A program made the translations under genes and the position numbers. The notes under the pieces were generated by a model, which saw nothing but the letters and a program-made list of their open reading frames with translations, was not told the origin of the DNA and made no database searches. This document shows positions 26,231-36,917 of a DNA stretch of 64,000 nt, in pieces. The stretch spans positions 3,100,001 through 3,164,000 of the forward strand of contig JABYQN010000004.1 of NCBI GenBank assembly GCA_022606135.1, in the 5' to 3' direction. Each line of letters begins with the position of its first letter. Within the stretch, counting starts at the first letter, position 1. This stretch comes from Fomes fomentarius. Its lineage: Eukaryota > Basidiomycota > Agaricomycetes > Polyporales > Polyporaceae.

Positions 26231-27840
26231 GAGCGAGAGGATAGCAGAGGCCGGACAGCAAGCAAGTGGGTCGTCGAGCAGTGCCGAGTTACTGAGCAAG
26301 ATGCAGGTCAATTCGATTAGACGGCAAGCAGCTCGCAGCAGCGCTAGCGCTCACTCAGATTACTTGTCGGGTCAACGGGCCGACAGTTTCCCGGGCGGCT
26401 GTCAAGATGGATTTCCTACTTGTGCTCTCTCATGCGACTAAGTAGTACTTGACCCTTCGCTAGCCCGTCTGTGGCATGCTGTTGACATCTACCCGACAGC
26501 CTTCTCTTCTCAGGTTCAGATAGCTTTGCAACAGTCTTTCTGCGCGACACAATCTCCGCCACGACACTGGCGCGCGGCCACGCTGTTGTCCTCCGAGTCC
26601 CAGTTGGTATTCGAATTCCACTCAAGGCTTTTGCTCCTTGCGTTGGTCTAGATGCACACTCATCGACTACCTCTAGAATGATTGGCCCCCCGTACACACA
26701 TGAGCGGGATTGTGGATGTGCGCTGACGACTCCTGGATCGCCCGTTCGTCAGCCTCTCTCATCTCTTGTACCTCCTCCACACTTCGTCTTGGCCATCATC
26801 ACTGACCTCTCGTGAATTCAATCACATGCCAGACACAGACACTGTGTGACGGCCACGCCGCTCTTCCCGTCCTTGACTCCTTCGATCCCCATGTCGGCCC
26901 AGTGTGGTATACACCTCTCAAGACTCCTCGACTGCAGACATGGAGTATTAACACAGCCGAGGTTGCATTCTCGCTCTTACGTGCTTCACACCACACCTTC
27001 CTCCGCCGCGGCTTGCACAAGAGGATACTGCCAAAAATGCGGCCAGAACTGTCCTCCACGAGCCGACGCGCTACCGTCCTCCCTCCTCATACAGCGAACA
27101 CCGTCCAGGAAGGGCTAGCGTGAGCGGATCTTGTTTTTACAAAGTGCCTTAGGGACGAGTGAGGAGAGCAAGCAGTCATGTCACAGGTACATACCGCACA
27201 GCAGGCCCATTCGCCGTATCCGTATCTCATTCTCATTCTCATATCCTTCACTCGGAGTGAGTGCAATACGAAACGCGACCCAAAGACAAGGAGTGCCAAG
27301 GTATGACAAGCACAGAATGGGTCGCAGCGCGGAGTTTGAGTCAGGTGCGCAGTACTTCTGAGACACGGGCATCGTTCCTCTCTCCTTTCCTCCCCCACTA
27401 GTAGGCCGCAGGGCCGTTACTGGAACTAAGTACGTAGCGTCTCGTGTCAAACCCCCCAGCGCTCGATCTTGTCTTCGCCTGCTCCATTGGCTGCTGCAAT
27501 GTCGACTCTAACACTACACGTAATCGGTGAATAAAGGCGCAAGAAAGCAGAAGGAGAACAGTACGCCCACACCGCAGCAGACGTCCCTAACGCAGCAGCC
27601 GTCTCATCCGATGCAACACGAGCGCAGACCGAGTTAGGTCAGTACGTACCGCAACCCGTCGTGCCGCTGTTAACATTGACGACATCCTCAACATCTACCT
27701 ATATACCGACTCACTTCGTTCTGTCCTCCCCTCAGTGTCGTCGGGTTCTGCATAACGGATCATGGTGTTGAAGGGTGAGACTACTGTCTGGCACCCGCAT
27801 TTCGTAGATCAGGAGTCAAGTGTTGTGCCCAAGCAAGGAC

Positions 27841-28724
27841 TACACGGAGACTAGCATTCCATGTCTCAGTGCTCGCTGTACTCGGAGGCTTCACACAGCC
27901 TGAGAACCGTCTAGATCCAGCTTGGATGAAATCTTGCCATTGATACAGTGACGTCTAATCGTGTGGGCATCGGTTCTACCAGACGACAAATGTACTGGGA
28001 GACGCATATCATATACAGGGGAGATCGAGCAAGGTGGACGGACGGTGGTACGAGTGTTGGAGGATTACGGGTATAGACGCGAACCAAAATGTGACATAAG
28101 AAAGGAATCATACAACAATGCACACGACTATATAGCACGATGATAAACCCGGTTGGCACCTAGGAAGGAATTCGAAACGTAGCGCAACCGAGACAAGATG
28201 CGTACCAAGCATAGCCACAACTATGTCGTACATGCGGACTGATACAAACAGACACTACTCGGAGCTGTTGCTGATACGAGCAGTCCGATGAGGATGGGGT
28301 GTATAGTAGGAGATGACATCAGACAGAACGTGCCAAGAAACAAGACAAATCATACATGATGGAGCACGACTATATAGCACATCCACTCAGGAAGGAAACA
28401 TAAGCCATACGAAACAAGGTTATGTATCATCACAGCGCTGTACGTCAAGCATAGAAGGGTATCGGACATGCAGGCTGGCATAGAGACACGAGCCATGACT
28501 AAAACAAAATTGTCCGAATACCAGAGCAGTACGAGCAGTAGTACCGGACAAGAGCGCATGGTGCAGAACTTGAATGAGGATTCGAGAAGTAAAAAATTGG
28601 GTGGGGTTGCGTTCGGGCAGACAGGATCTAGATATGTCGTCGTAGAGTAAGAAGTAGTCGGTGGCCAAGAAGTCGACGCATGTACCATTTCGACTAGAGG
28701 GCGTTGTGGCGACCGAAATAACAA
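27841..28724. repeat. Diverged short repeats 3' of F-box copy 4
   Basis: This replaces the downstream region of the other units. ACGACTATATAGCAC occurs at about 28125 and again near 28367, with partial similarity before each, as if a ~240-bp segment had been repeated and then diverged. Parts resemble 3480-3600 of unit 1. No gene recognised. Confidence 0.4.
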
Positions 28725-30299
28725 TCAAGAATTCGGAATCGATGGGAGGAGTGAGGGAATGGAGGGTGAAGTAGAGTGAGAGCGTGAGGGAGGAGGCATG
28801 ATCGTCTCGAACTCTGTGGTTGGATGGCTGCTTAGTGTATTGTGGTCATTGCGGGTGTGCAAGTGGCCGTTATCAGTTGACGAAGGCTCGTCCTGCCCAT
28901 CGTCCGAACCGAGAGCCTCGGAAATTTGAGCGCGTGTACACCAGAGAAGGTCGCAATTTTGCGCTGAAAGATTAGTATTCAGGTCAGCGAAGGACGGGAG
29001 AGAGATGCACACCTTGTTTATCAAGCAGTATGACGTCGATCGCAGCGCGCAGATGGACGTGCAAGCGGGTCGCTATCTGCGCCCTCCACCACTTATCATC
29101 ATACTGAGAGAGGCCATTCTCGTAGAGTTTGAGGAAGAGAAGACGGAGTGCTGAGAGCGTGCGGAGAGTGTCTGTCAACTCTCTGCAACCAACGACGCTC
29201 TCCAAGAAGCACTCCCTGGTGACGTCATATGCATAACCTCTGTCATCCGGAAGCAGCACCCAGGGATCGAATCTGATGGTGAGTTCTGGGAGACGTGCGC
29301 TGAGCGGTGCGGGAAGAGAGCCGAGGAAGGTGAGAAGCGGCTGGATGCGCCAGGCCTCGGAGTCCGTCGCAACCTCAGGCGGATCCACAGCTGACGCGTA
29401 GCATGTGACTTGCAAGTGCTGCAGCTGCCGAAGTGACTGAAGGAGGCCCATAGTAGTCCCTATCTGCAGTCTCAGATCGTGACAACCGAGATTCGTCTAT
29501 AGTTTACCTGAGATACCGCGTTCCGCATGCATTGTCAGGTGTGTGATAGAGTCTGGAAATAGGAGCGGCGGAAACGTCATAGTTGCAGTCCAACCCTATA
29601 GCATATCATATATCAACTCCTTTGCGTGGTATTGCGATTTGAAATGATGCGACACACCCATAGTTCAAGTGTTTTCAGATTGGGGAAAGGGCATGGTTGG
29701 TCATGCAAGATAGCGAGAACATTTTCTGGGATATGAACAGTTTTCACCATAGCGTCGAGCGTAAGCTTCTGCAGCAGTGGAAGCGTGTACAAGAAGCGAA
29801 GAATGGAAGCACAGCTGCCCTGCTCGAGCTCTATTGCAAAGTGGGTGATGGCCCGATTGCGCCATGGGTATAGGATGCGATCGGCATATCGAGAGGGGAA
29901 CGCCTGCCACATAATCTCATAGAGGTCCACACGGATACAGTTCCTGAGCAGTTGGGGATTGAGCAACCGAGGAAACGGAATATAGTCGCTTTTGAGCGGA
30001 GCAATTTTCACTCCAACAACGAGGTCGGCCAGGTGTGGTGCGTCGGAGAGAGTGCGTAACAGGAGGTCGAGCTGGGACGCCGAACGGATGTCGATGTCGC
30101 GGAAGAGGTTGAGCTGAGAGCGAGGGAGCCAATCGTAGCAGACGACAGCTGTCTGGCACCAAGTTCGATAGGACGTTCGATGTAGCCAATCGTATCCGTC
30201 TGGGTCGTGGTAGCATGCATCGATCACATGCTCACATATCTCGATTGGAAGACGGCTGTTGTGCATGCGATGACGGACGTGGGTGGATTGGTAGAGCAT
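28725..30299 (-). CDS. F-box/LRR-like protein, array copy 4
   Basis: Four-exon model, complement of 28725-28963, 29013-29459, 29508-29595 and 29658-30299. It gives 1416 nt, 471 residues, no internal stop. Introns are 62, 48 and 49 nt, GT-AG, in the conserved positions. The F-box-like motif is at about residues 17-30. Exon 3 has one extra codon (VLLPDDRG). The C-terminal tail is the most diverged of the set, with an altered Ser/Pro-rich end. It sits about 830 bp from the 3' end of the intact exporter gene; in the other units the gap to the relic is about 1.3 kb. Confidence 0.8.
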
Positions 30300-31127
30300 A
30301 GAGTGAGTGGAAGCAGTGAGCGCGCAAAGTGTGCGAAGGCGGGCTCCTGAGGAAGACCAGGCGAGATATTATAAGTCTCAAGTCCAGACGAGTATCGCAC
30401 ACACTGCCCTTAGCGTCTCATCTCAAACTCAAATGCCTTCGGTACAGGCCCCTCGTAAACAAACACCTGGACTATGTCACTATCACACCTGCCAGCATTC
30501 GCACCACGGCAAACAGTGATGCGGGCCCAGGTGACCACTGCTCGCCGTCTCGGCGGCGTATACACATAGGTCGTGATGATAAGTATCGTTCCTAGGTCAG
30601 AGAGAATACTACTCTATTTAGACAAGCCATACCTAAAGGACGTCTCCACCCCCAGGAGACGACACAGTGTATGTCACATTATCATTGCTGCAGTGGGGAA
30701 AGGTTTGTTACGTACGGTACATGTACGGAGTCGTGATGTGGACGAGTACGGGAATTCTACAGTACTGATATAGGTATAGTCGTCTACAGTGTTGCCGCAG
30801 GGGGTGGTGAACCGTGAAGAGGAAGTTTGATAGCCATAGCGATAGATGAATGTACGGCCCCCGAGCCGAGGGGCGGCGGAATTCAAGCGTCTTTCCTGGG
30901 CTTGTGTTCGTTCAATGATTCAGACAAGAGACGTGCATATATGCAGCCGGCAGGAAGGAGCAGCGACGTTAGTCAGCCGTGCGGACCTGCGTGACAAACG
31001 TATGAGTCAGACATGCGTCTATACATGCATATCGCAAGTAACAAGGTTTAAGCTGCAGCCTCAGCCTCCCACACAACGCACGCGCGCAAGGACAATCGCC
31101 GCACAAGGCCCAGGCCGCAGCAGCGAA
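30300..31127. other. Spacer between F-box copy 4 and exporter gene
   Basis: 30300-30440 matches the F-box upstream flank of the other units. The remainder is unique and lacks the block seen at 6150-6850. No gene recognised. Confidence 0.4.
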
Positions 31128-33640
31128 TCACAAACTCAAACTCAAACTCGGACGGACGGACGAACGAACGAACGAATGACGCACCACGCTATCCTGCCCA
31201 GGACTCTTCTCTCTCTCATCTTCCCGCCCACTTTCTTCTCCTCGAGAATGGGGGCGTGAAATCCGGCCGGTCTCGTGGTCGTGCTCTTTCCTCTCAGCGT
31301 CTTCGCCGCCGTCGCCCTTCTGGTGGCCGACGACGCCGACGCCGCGGAGGAAGAGGATGGCGAGGATCATGCCTGTCGGCCCATGATCAGCATATCAGCA
31401 CACATCCACCAGAGCCCACGACACGACAGGCAAAACCAAAGAAAAAATGACGCACCGACGATACCAAACGCGAACCCGGTCCACATCGCGTCCTTGATCG
31501 CCGCAAACTGCGCCGCGCCCCCGTCCGCGGCGAGCCTCGCGTCGTGCACGATGGTGGAGATCGCGAGCCCGAACGCGGTGCCGAGCTGGGTGAGGGTCTG
31601 GAAGAGCGCACCGCCGACGGACTGCTCGTGCGGGAGGCAGACTTTCGCGACGAAGAGCGTGCCGGAGGCGAAGACAAAGTCGGCGCCGAAGACGGAGATG
31701 ATGGCGGCGGGGAAGCCGAAGGCCCAGTAGGAGGCCGAGGGGACGATGACTGCGAAGAGCACGTTTGCGGCTGCCGTGAAGAGCGTTCCGATCACTGTCG
31801 GAGAGGCGCGGGTGTAGCGTGGCGGAGGGTTTCGGACGGGATGTGGGTGGGTGAATGGTGGAGGGTGTTAGTGAGAGTTTGCAATAGACGGTGGCGTAGA
31901 TGCAGTTGCAGACGCAGACGCAGACGTACCGATGAGGATCACGACGTCGACGCGCCCAATTACGAGCGCGATGACCACATTGCACAGCACGCCGACGACG
32001 AACATGGGCAGCAACCGCACCATCGTCAGGATCGGGCTCAAGCCTTGGTAGTCTTGGTAGTATAGCTAGAGCGCGGCGAGTGGGCTAAGACTGCACAAGG
32101 GACTCGACATGAAGACGCATACCTGGATCCAAAATGTGAACGAGTTGAACGAGCACCACTCGAAGAACACGATGATGAGCATCGCCGCGAGCTTGCCCTT
32201 TGCCCGCAGCCATATCGACACCGGCATGAGCGGAGGGGGCGTCCACCACCGCTGGCGAGACGCATCGTCCGGATCCGGACTCGAGTGGATGTTCTCGAGG
32301 AAGCGTTCCCACAGGATGAAGAGCACAACCAGAACCACGCCGACGATCAGCAGCGCGATAATGTCTGCGAAGCGCGAGGGTCAGCCATTTGCACCAACGA
32401 TGAATGTCCCAGCCTAAGATGAAGGCGCTCGCGAGTCGCACTTACAGCCGGTCTTCCACCCATCGGGCGCGGTACTGCCGTCGCTCAGCACGAACACGAT
32501 GAAAGTCAGCCCAGCGGTGACGAGCAGCGCGCCCAGCCAGTCCACCCGCCTGTCCACCGCGCAATGACTACGTCAGCACATCATCTATGTCTGCGCTCTC
32601 ACCCGGTACTTACTTGTCAGCTAGCGCGTAGGGGATGTCCGGATCGATGGAGAAGAACCCGCCAATCGCGCACAGCGCGCTCAACCCGGCCAAGAACCAG
32701 AACGTCGACCGCCACGTCTCACTGGGTGCGACGATTATGCGATGTGAGCGTAGGGAACGCGCTAGGGTAGGAGGGAGACGCACGCGGTGAGTTGAGTCAG
32801 GACGCCCCCAATGACGTTGCCGATCGCTGCGCCGACGGGGGCGCCCGCTGCGAAGGTCGCAAACGCGATGGAGCGCATGGGCGACGGCGGGAACGTTTGC
32901 GCGAGGATGCCTAGCTGAGGAAACAGCGAGGGTGAGCATAGGCACGGTCTTCTCTCTCTCTCGAACGGAGGTACGAGCAGCATGAGCGATACGCACTGCA
33001 GCTGGGATCGCCGCGGCAGGCCCGATGCCCTGCATCGCGCGGAGGACGTCGAGGGTGATCTCGTCTGAGACATTCGCAAACACAGTGAGTAAGCGTCATG
33101 GGACACGGGACATGGCATGGTGTGCGTGCGCACCTTGTGCGAAGCCGCATCCGAGCGCGAAGGCGACCATGAGCAGCGAGCCGATGATGAACGTCAGCTT
33201 GCGCCCGTAGAGGTCCGCAAGCCTGCCGCAGAAGAGGAAGAGGCAGCCCTAGTAAGCGTGCGAGTGTGAGTGTGAGTGAGATGGGGGCAAGGCAGGAAGC
33301 AAGGACGGACCGAGCTGAGAGAGTACGCGGAGATCGCCCACTGCAGCTTGCTCTCGACGATGTCGAGCTCGTCTCCGATCGTGGGCAGCGCGATGAAGAC
33401 CGCGGTCGTGTTTGCCATCTAGGTAGTTGCCAGCGAGGTCAGCGTGGAGTGTGAGAGCACGAGAGGAGGTGCGGGATTGCGTACGTTCAGTAGCAGTGCC
33501 AAAGTGACGGTGCCGATTAGGACGATGTCTTTGAGCAGGGTCCGCTTCCGCGGTGGGCTCTTTTGACCATCGAGAGCGGACATGCTGTCTTCAGCCACTG
33601 GCTGTGGGGGAGGGGTCGATGTCGTGCTTGTAGAGGACAT
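31128..33640 (-). CDS. MFS drug:H+ antiporter, DHA2-like (14 TM), apparently intact
   Basis: Eleven exons can be joined with ten GT-AG introns, all in frame, giving about 590 residues. Order: Ser/Pro N terminus, TM1 (DIVLIGTVTLALLLN), MANTTAVFIALPTIGDELD, the MFS loop motif GRLADLYGRK, ITLDVLRAMQGIGPAAAIP, and the antiporter motif-C-like APVGAAIGNVIGG. Then come PDGWKTG with IIALLIVGVVLVVLFILWE, TFWIQ, YYQDYQGLSPILTMVRLLP, FTAAANVLFAVIVPSASYW, HEQSVGGALFQTLTQLG, and a charged tail. Family role: plasma- or vacuolar-membrane export of small toxic molecules by proton exchange; the substrate is unknown. It is the only intact member of the array; the relics in units 1-3 descend from the same gene. 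A CT-rich stretch (minus strand) lies about 60-90 bp before the start. Confidence 0.85.
31150..31178. repeat. Short GGAC/GAAC microsatellite
   Basis: Tandem 4-bp units (GGAC then GAAC) within the last exon of the exporter gene. They encode a low-complexity Arg/Ser tail on the minus strand, so tail length may vary among strains. Confidence 0.7.
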
Positions 33641-33698
33641 GGGATGCGGGTCGTGCAGAGTATCGATGTACGGCGTACAAAGATGAGAGTAAGGGTCG

Positions 33699-33804
33699 GG
33701 GGGAGGGAGAGGGAGAGGGAGAGGGAGAGGGACGACGAAAAACGGAAGGCGGCGAGAAGGAGGAGGTTATGAGGACATGCCAGTGCCAGTGCCAGTGCCA
33801 GTGG
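33699..33804. repeat. GGGAGA and CAGTGC tandem repeats upstream of exporter start
   Basis: About five GGGAGA units (33699-33731) and four CAGTGC units (33778-33803). Read on the gene strand, the first is a pyrimidine-rich tract, a common feature of fungal promoters and leaders. It may influence initiation, but this is inference. Confidence 0.6.
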
Positions 33805-34079
33805 TTGGGCATAGCTCGGACTAGAGGTGGACCAGAGGGCTGAGCAAGGATGCGGAGCTGCTGACTTGTCCGTTCGATGGTGGATCCTGCGTCTGTGTCT
33901 GCTTCTGCTTCTGCTTCGATGTGCGCTTGGATGGCATTTGGGGCACCGATAGAGTTTCCGTCCATCGGCGACGCGCGCAACCCACATCCTGACCCGAGCG
34001 CAAGGACGCCAGTGGATGACTGGAGACTTGCTGGATGCTGGCAGGCATTGGACTCGGACATCGTGTTATGAATGCACAG

Positions 34080-34725
34080 CACAGCATCGTGTCCTACTTA
34101 TCAGGGTTACCTGCTATCCTAAGACCCAGACGCACCGGGATGACTTATGAGCGTCGTGTTGATTCCAATCAAGTAGTTAGTAATAGATTTCAAATTGAAC
34201 TTGAAGCTTTGAAGTTCGTTCCCCAGCGTTCACGACAACATGACTAAACAGGCCCAAACAATCACTACTTATCTCGATCACTACATACAGTACACAGACT
34301 CTTCTCCACTGGGCCCCCCTCCTTCCGACGACTCTTCACAGCCTTTAATGCACTCTGCACTCTTTGATGCAACATGTCGGTCTGCCTGACTCGTCGCGGA
34401 ATACTACTTGAGTACTGCTAGTAAGTACTAAGTTACTACAAGTCACCGGAGTAGGGAGGATGGAAACCAAACATAAACTTTCAATCACAATACGAGCGCT
34501 GTCGATGCTGAGAGTCTGTGTCTATTAGTTGTAGTAACATGATACACTAAGTAAGTACTCTACGCCAATGTCAGTGTCTAAACCCAAGTTCCCGCAGTGG
34601 GAAAGTCAAATCAAATCAAGTCAGGTCGCACTCGCATCCACAATCGCTATCCGCCCGAGGCCCTGCAAATCCGAATGAGTCAGTTGAAGCGAACGCGGAA
34701 CCACACAATACGACACCGTTCAGAC
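34080..34725. other. Intergenic region
   Basis: Lies between the start side of the exporter gene and the 3' end of the second exporter pseudogene. Nothing recognised. Confidence 0.4.
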
Positions 34726-36623
34726 TCAAGACCCGTCCAGTCGCTCCACCGCCGACTCTCGACTGGGCCTCTCCTTCTCCTTCAAGCTCTCGGCAGCAGA
34801 CTTAAGTGCTGCACCTTCGACTTGCGCGTTTTCGTCGCCCTTCTGGTGTCCTACGATACCGACTAGGACGCACCGATGAGGATGACGGCGTTGACGTGGC
34901 CAACGACGAGGGCGATGACGACGTTGCATGCGACACCAGTGACAAACATGGGCAGTAGGCGGACCATGGTCAGGATCGGGTTCAGGCCAAGGTAGCTCCG
35001 TGCGTCAGTCCCTCCTTCACGTGAGCAGCGCGTCATGATAGCTCACCTAGATCCAGTAGGTGAACGAGTTGAAGGAACACCACTCGAAGAAGGCGACGAT
35101 GAGCATCACCGCGAGCTTGCCCTTGGAACGCGTCCAGATTGAGACTGGCATGAGCGGCGGGGGCGTCCACCACCACTTGCGCACGGATGCGTCATCGCTT
35201 GCGTGGACGCCCCTCAAGGAAGTGCTCCCAGAGGACGAAGAGGACGAGGAGAAAGATGCCGACGGTGAGCAGCGCGATGATGTCTGCGGGCGAATAGGGT
35301 CAGCGATACGAGTAGAAAGGTCAACAGGTTTGACGTACAGCCAGTTTTCCAGCCATTCGGGGCTACATTCCCGTCGCTCAGGATGAATACGTTAAACGTC
35401 AGTCCGGCCGTGACGGGCAGAGCGCCTATCCAATTCACGCGTCTACATAGAATGGATCACTGTCCATTGCCGGTGAAAGTCATGGTCGACGCACTTGTCT
35501 TCCAGAGCATACGGCACATCCGGGTCGATCGAAATCATCCTACCAAACCCACACAGCACACTCATTCCCGTCAGGAACCAGAAGACCGAGCACCATGTCT
35601 GACTGTAGTGCTGAGTGTCAGTGTGAATCGCAGTCTTCGTCGATCGTTATACGCTGTGAGCTGTGTGAGCATACCGCCGACTGCACTTCCGCACCGATCG
35701 GGGCGCCCGCGCAAAGGCGATGGATCGGATGGGCGACGATGACAAGGCATGTGCCGATATGCCTAGCTAAGGGAACATCAGCAGTCAGGACAAACGGGAG
35801 GATTATGGACAGCAACGGAAAGAGCTAGCCCCACGAACAGGTTAGGACACCTGAGAGTCCACCCGTTACCCTCGGCCGGCACAGTGAGGGCATAGAACGC
35901 GGGGTGAAAATGTGTAGCGCAGGTATGCGCACAACAACGTTTGCAACACATGCGGACAGCATAGAGGGATGACAGGCCGGGAAGCCGGAGGGCGAGAAGA
36001 AAACGTCCTGGACGCCCAAAGTCGTCATACGTCATAGGTCCGGCTCATATCGCAAGGCACGATGTGTTGAGACATTGAACATCTGCCGACTGCACGATGG
36101 GAACAAGGGGAGGAGAGGGAGAAGTTGACGAATGAACTCACCCCAGCTGGGATGGACGCAGCGGGCCCGAGGCCCTGGAGAGCCCGGAGGATGTCGATCG
36201 TGATCTCATCTGAATACGAGAGGATGGGAGAGCGTATGAGATTCAGTTGAATATGATGATGCACCTGTGCGGATGCTCACTTTGTGCGAACCCACTCACG
36301 AGCCCGAATACTCCCATGAACACGCACCCGAGAATGAACGTGTACTTGCGGCCGACGAGGTCCGCGAGCTGACCCATAAAAGCAGGCATCCCTGTTGTGA
36401 TTACAAAGGGGGGTGAGTGTGAGTGTGCGGCGTGCGCATGTCACATAGGGGAGGAACAGGATGATGCATGGGTCGGCGTGGGTGTGTGCACACGAGGGGT
36501 GGAGGAGTGAGAAGGGGTACGTACATTGAGTATAGCCAGAGTAACGGTGCCGATGAGGACGAGGTTCTTGAGCAACGACCGCTCCGGCTGTGTCGTCGTC
36601 TTTTCGGAGAGCGCACTAGACAT
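34726..36623 (-). pseudogene. Second MFS (DHA2-like) exporter, diverged pseudogene
   Basis: A start exon (KNLVLIGTVTLAILN, from 36623) is followed by a long intron-like stretch. The exon coding for the segment after TM1 (equivalent of the exon starting MANTTAVF) is absent. The next exon keeps GQLADLVGRKYTFILGCVF but is out of frame with its own first codons. Later exons are recognisable: EITIDILRALQGLGPAASIP (about 36150-36210), ALPVTAGLTFNVFILSDG (about 35375-35430), PPLMPVSIWTRSKGKLA (about 35115-35165). The glutamine codon expected at the end of the YWI exon is TAG (near 35050). After VILIG a deletion leads straight to a C-terminal VGIVGHQKGDE piece (about 34850). It is clearly a different subfamily from the array exporter. 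Confidence 0.8.
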
Positions 36624-36917
36624 GTCGCCGTCGGGGTGAGGGTGGGTGGAGGAATTGCAAGCAGTGGGTCGAGCAGCAAAGCGAGATTTTGCGCGCGGCC
36701 GTCGCGGGTGAATGTTGACACCGGTCTATGCAGTAATGCTAATGCGCAAGCTCGGCGAAACACTGACAAGTCCCCACTGGAACTCCCAAGGACAGGCGCC
36801 TCGCAGGTTCGGCGCGCAGCCATGTGGACGCCACGCGAGCAAAACGTGCGCGCACGTGGCGTAAACTAGATGACCTGAAACTTGAACTTGATTGTCATCG
36901 CTATCCTTCCGCTTACA
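36624..36917. promoter_or_regulatory. Divergent intergenic region
   Basis: About 290 bp separate the exporter pseudogene start from the Crinkler-like start, on opposite strands. It must contain the Crinkler gene promoter. No clear TATA box seen. Confidence 0.35.

Larger units (their letters stand above)
20093..27840. repeat. Array unit 3
   Basis: Same order as unit 1: leading block (20093-20340, then diverged to about 20750), F-box pseudogene, conserved unknown block (23520-24230), exporter relic, trailing block (26280-27750). The leading block is interrupted near 20340, where similarity to units 1 and 2 is lost. Confidence 0.7.

Noticed and set aside
28100..28390. CRISPR-like or satellite array
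   Set aside because: Only two diverged copies of a short motif about 240 bp apart; no regular spacing.
31367..31985. Overlapping ORFs on the plus strand across the exporter gene
   Set aside because: GC-rich coding sequence leaves antisense frames open by chance. The minus strand gives the continuous transporter with matching splice sites.
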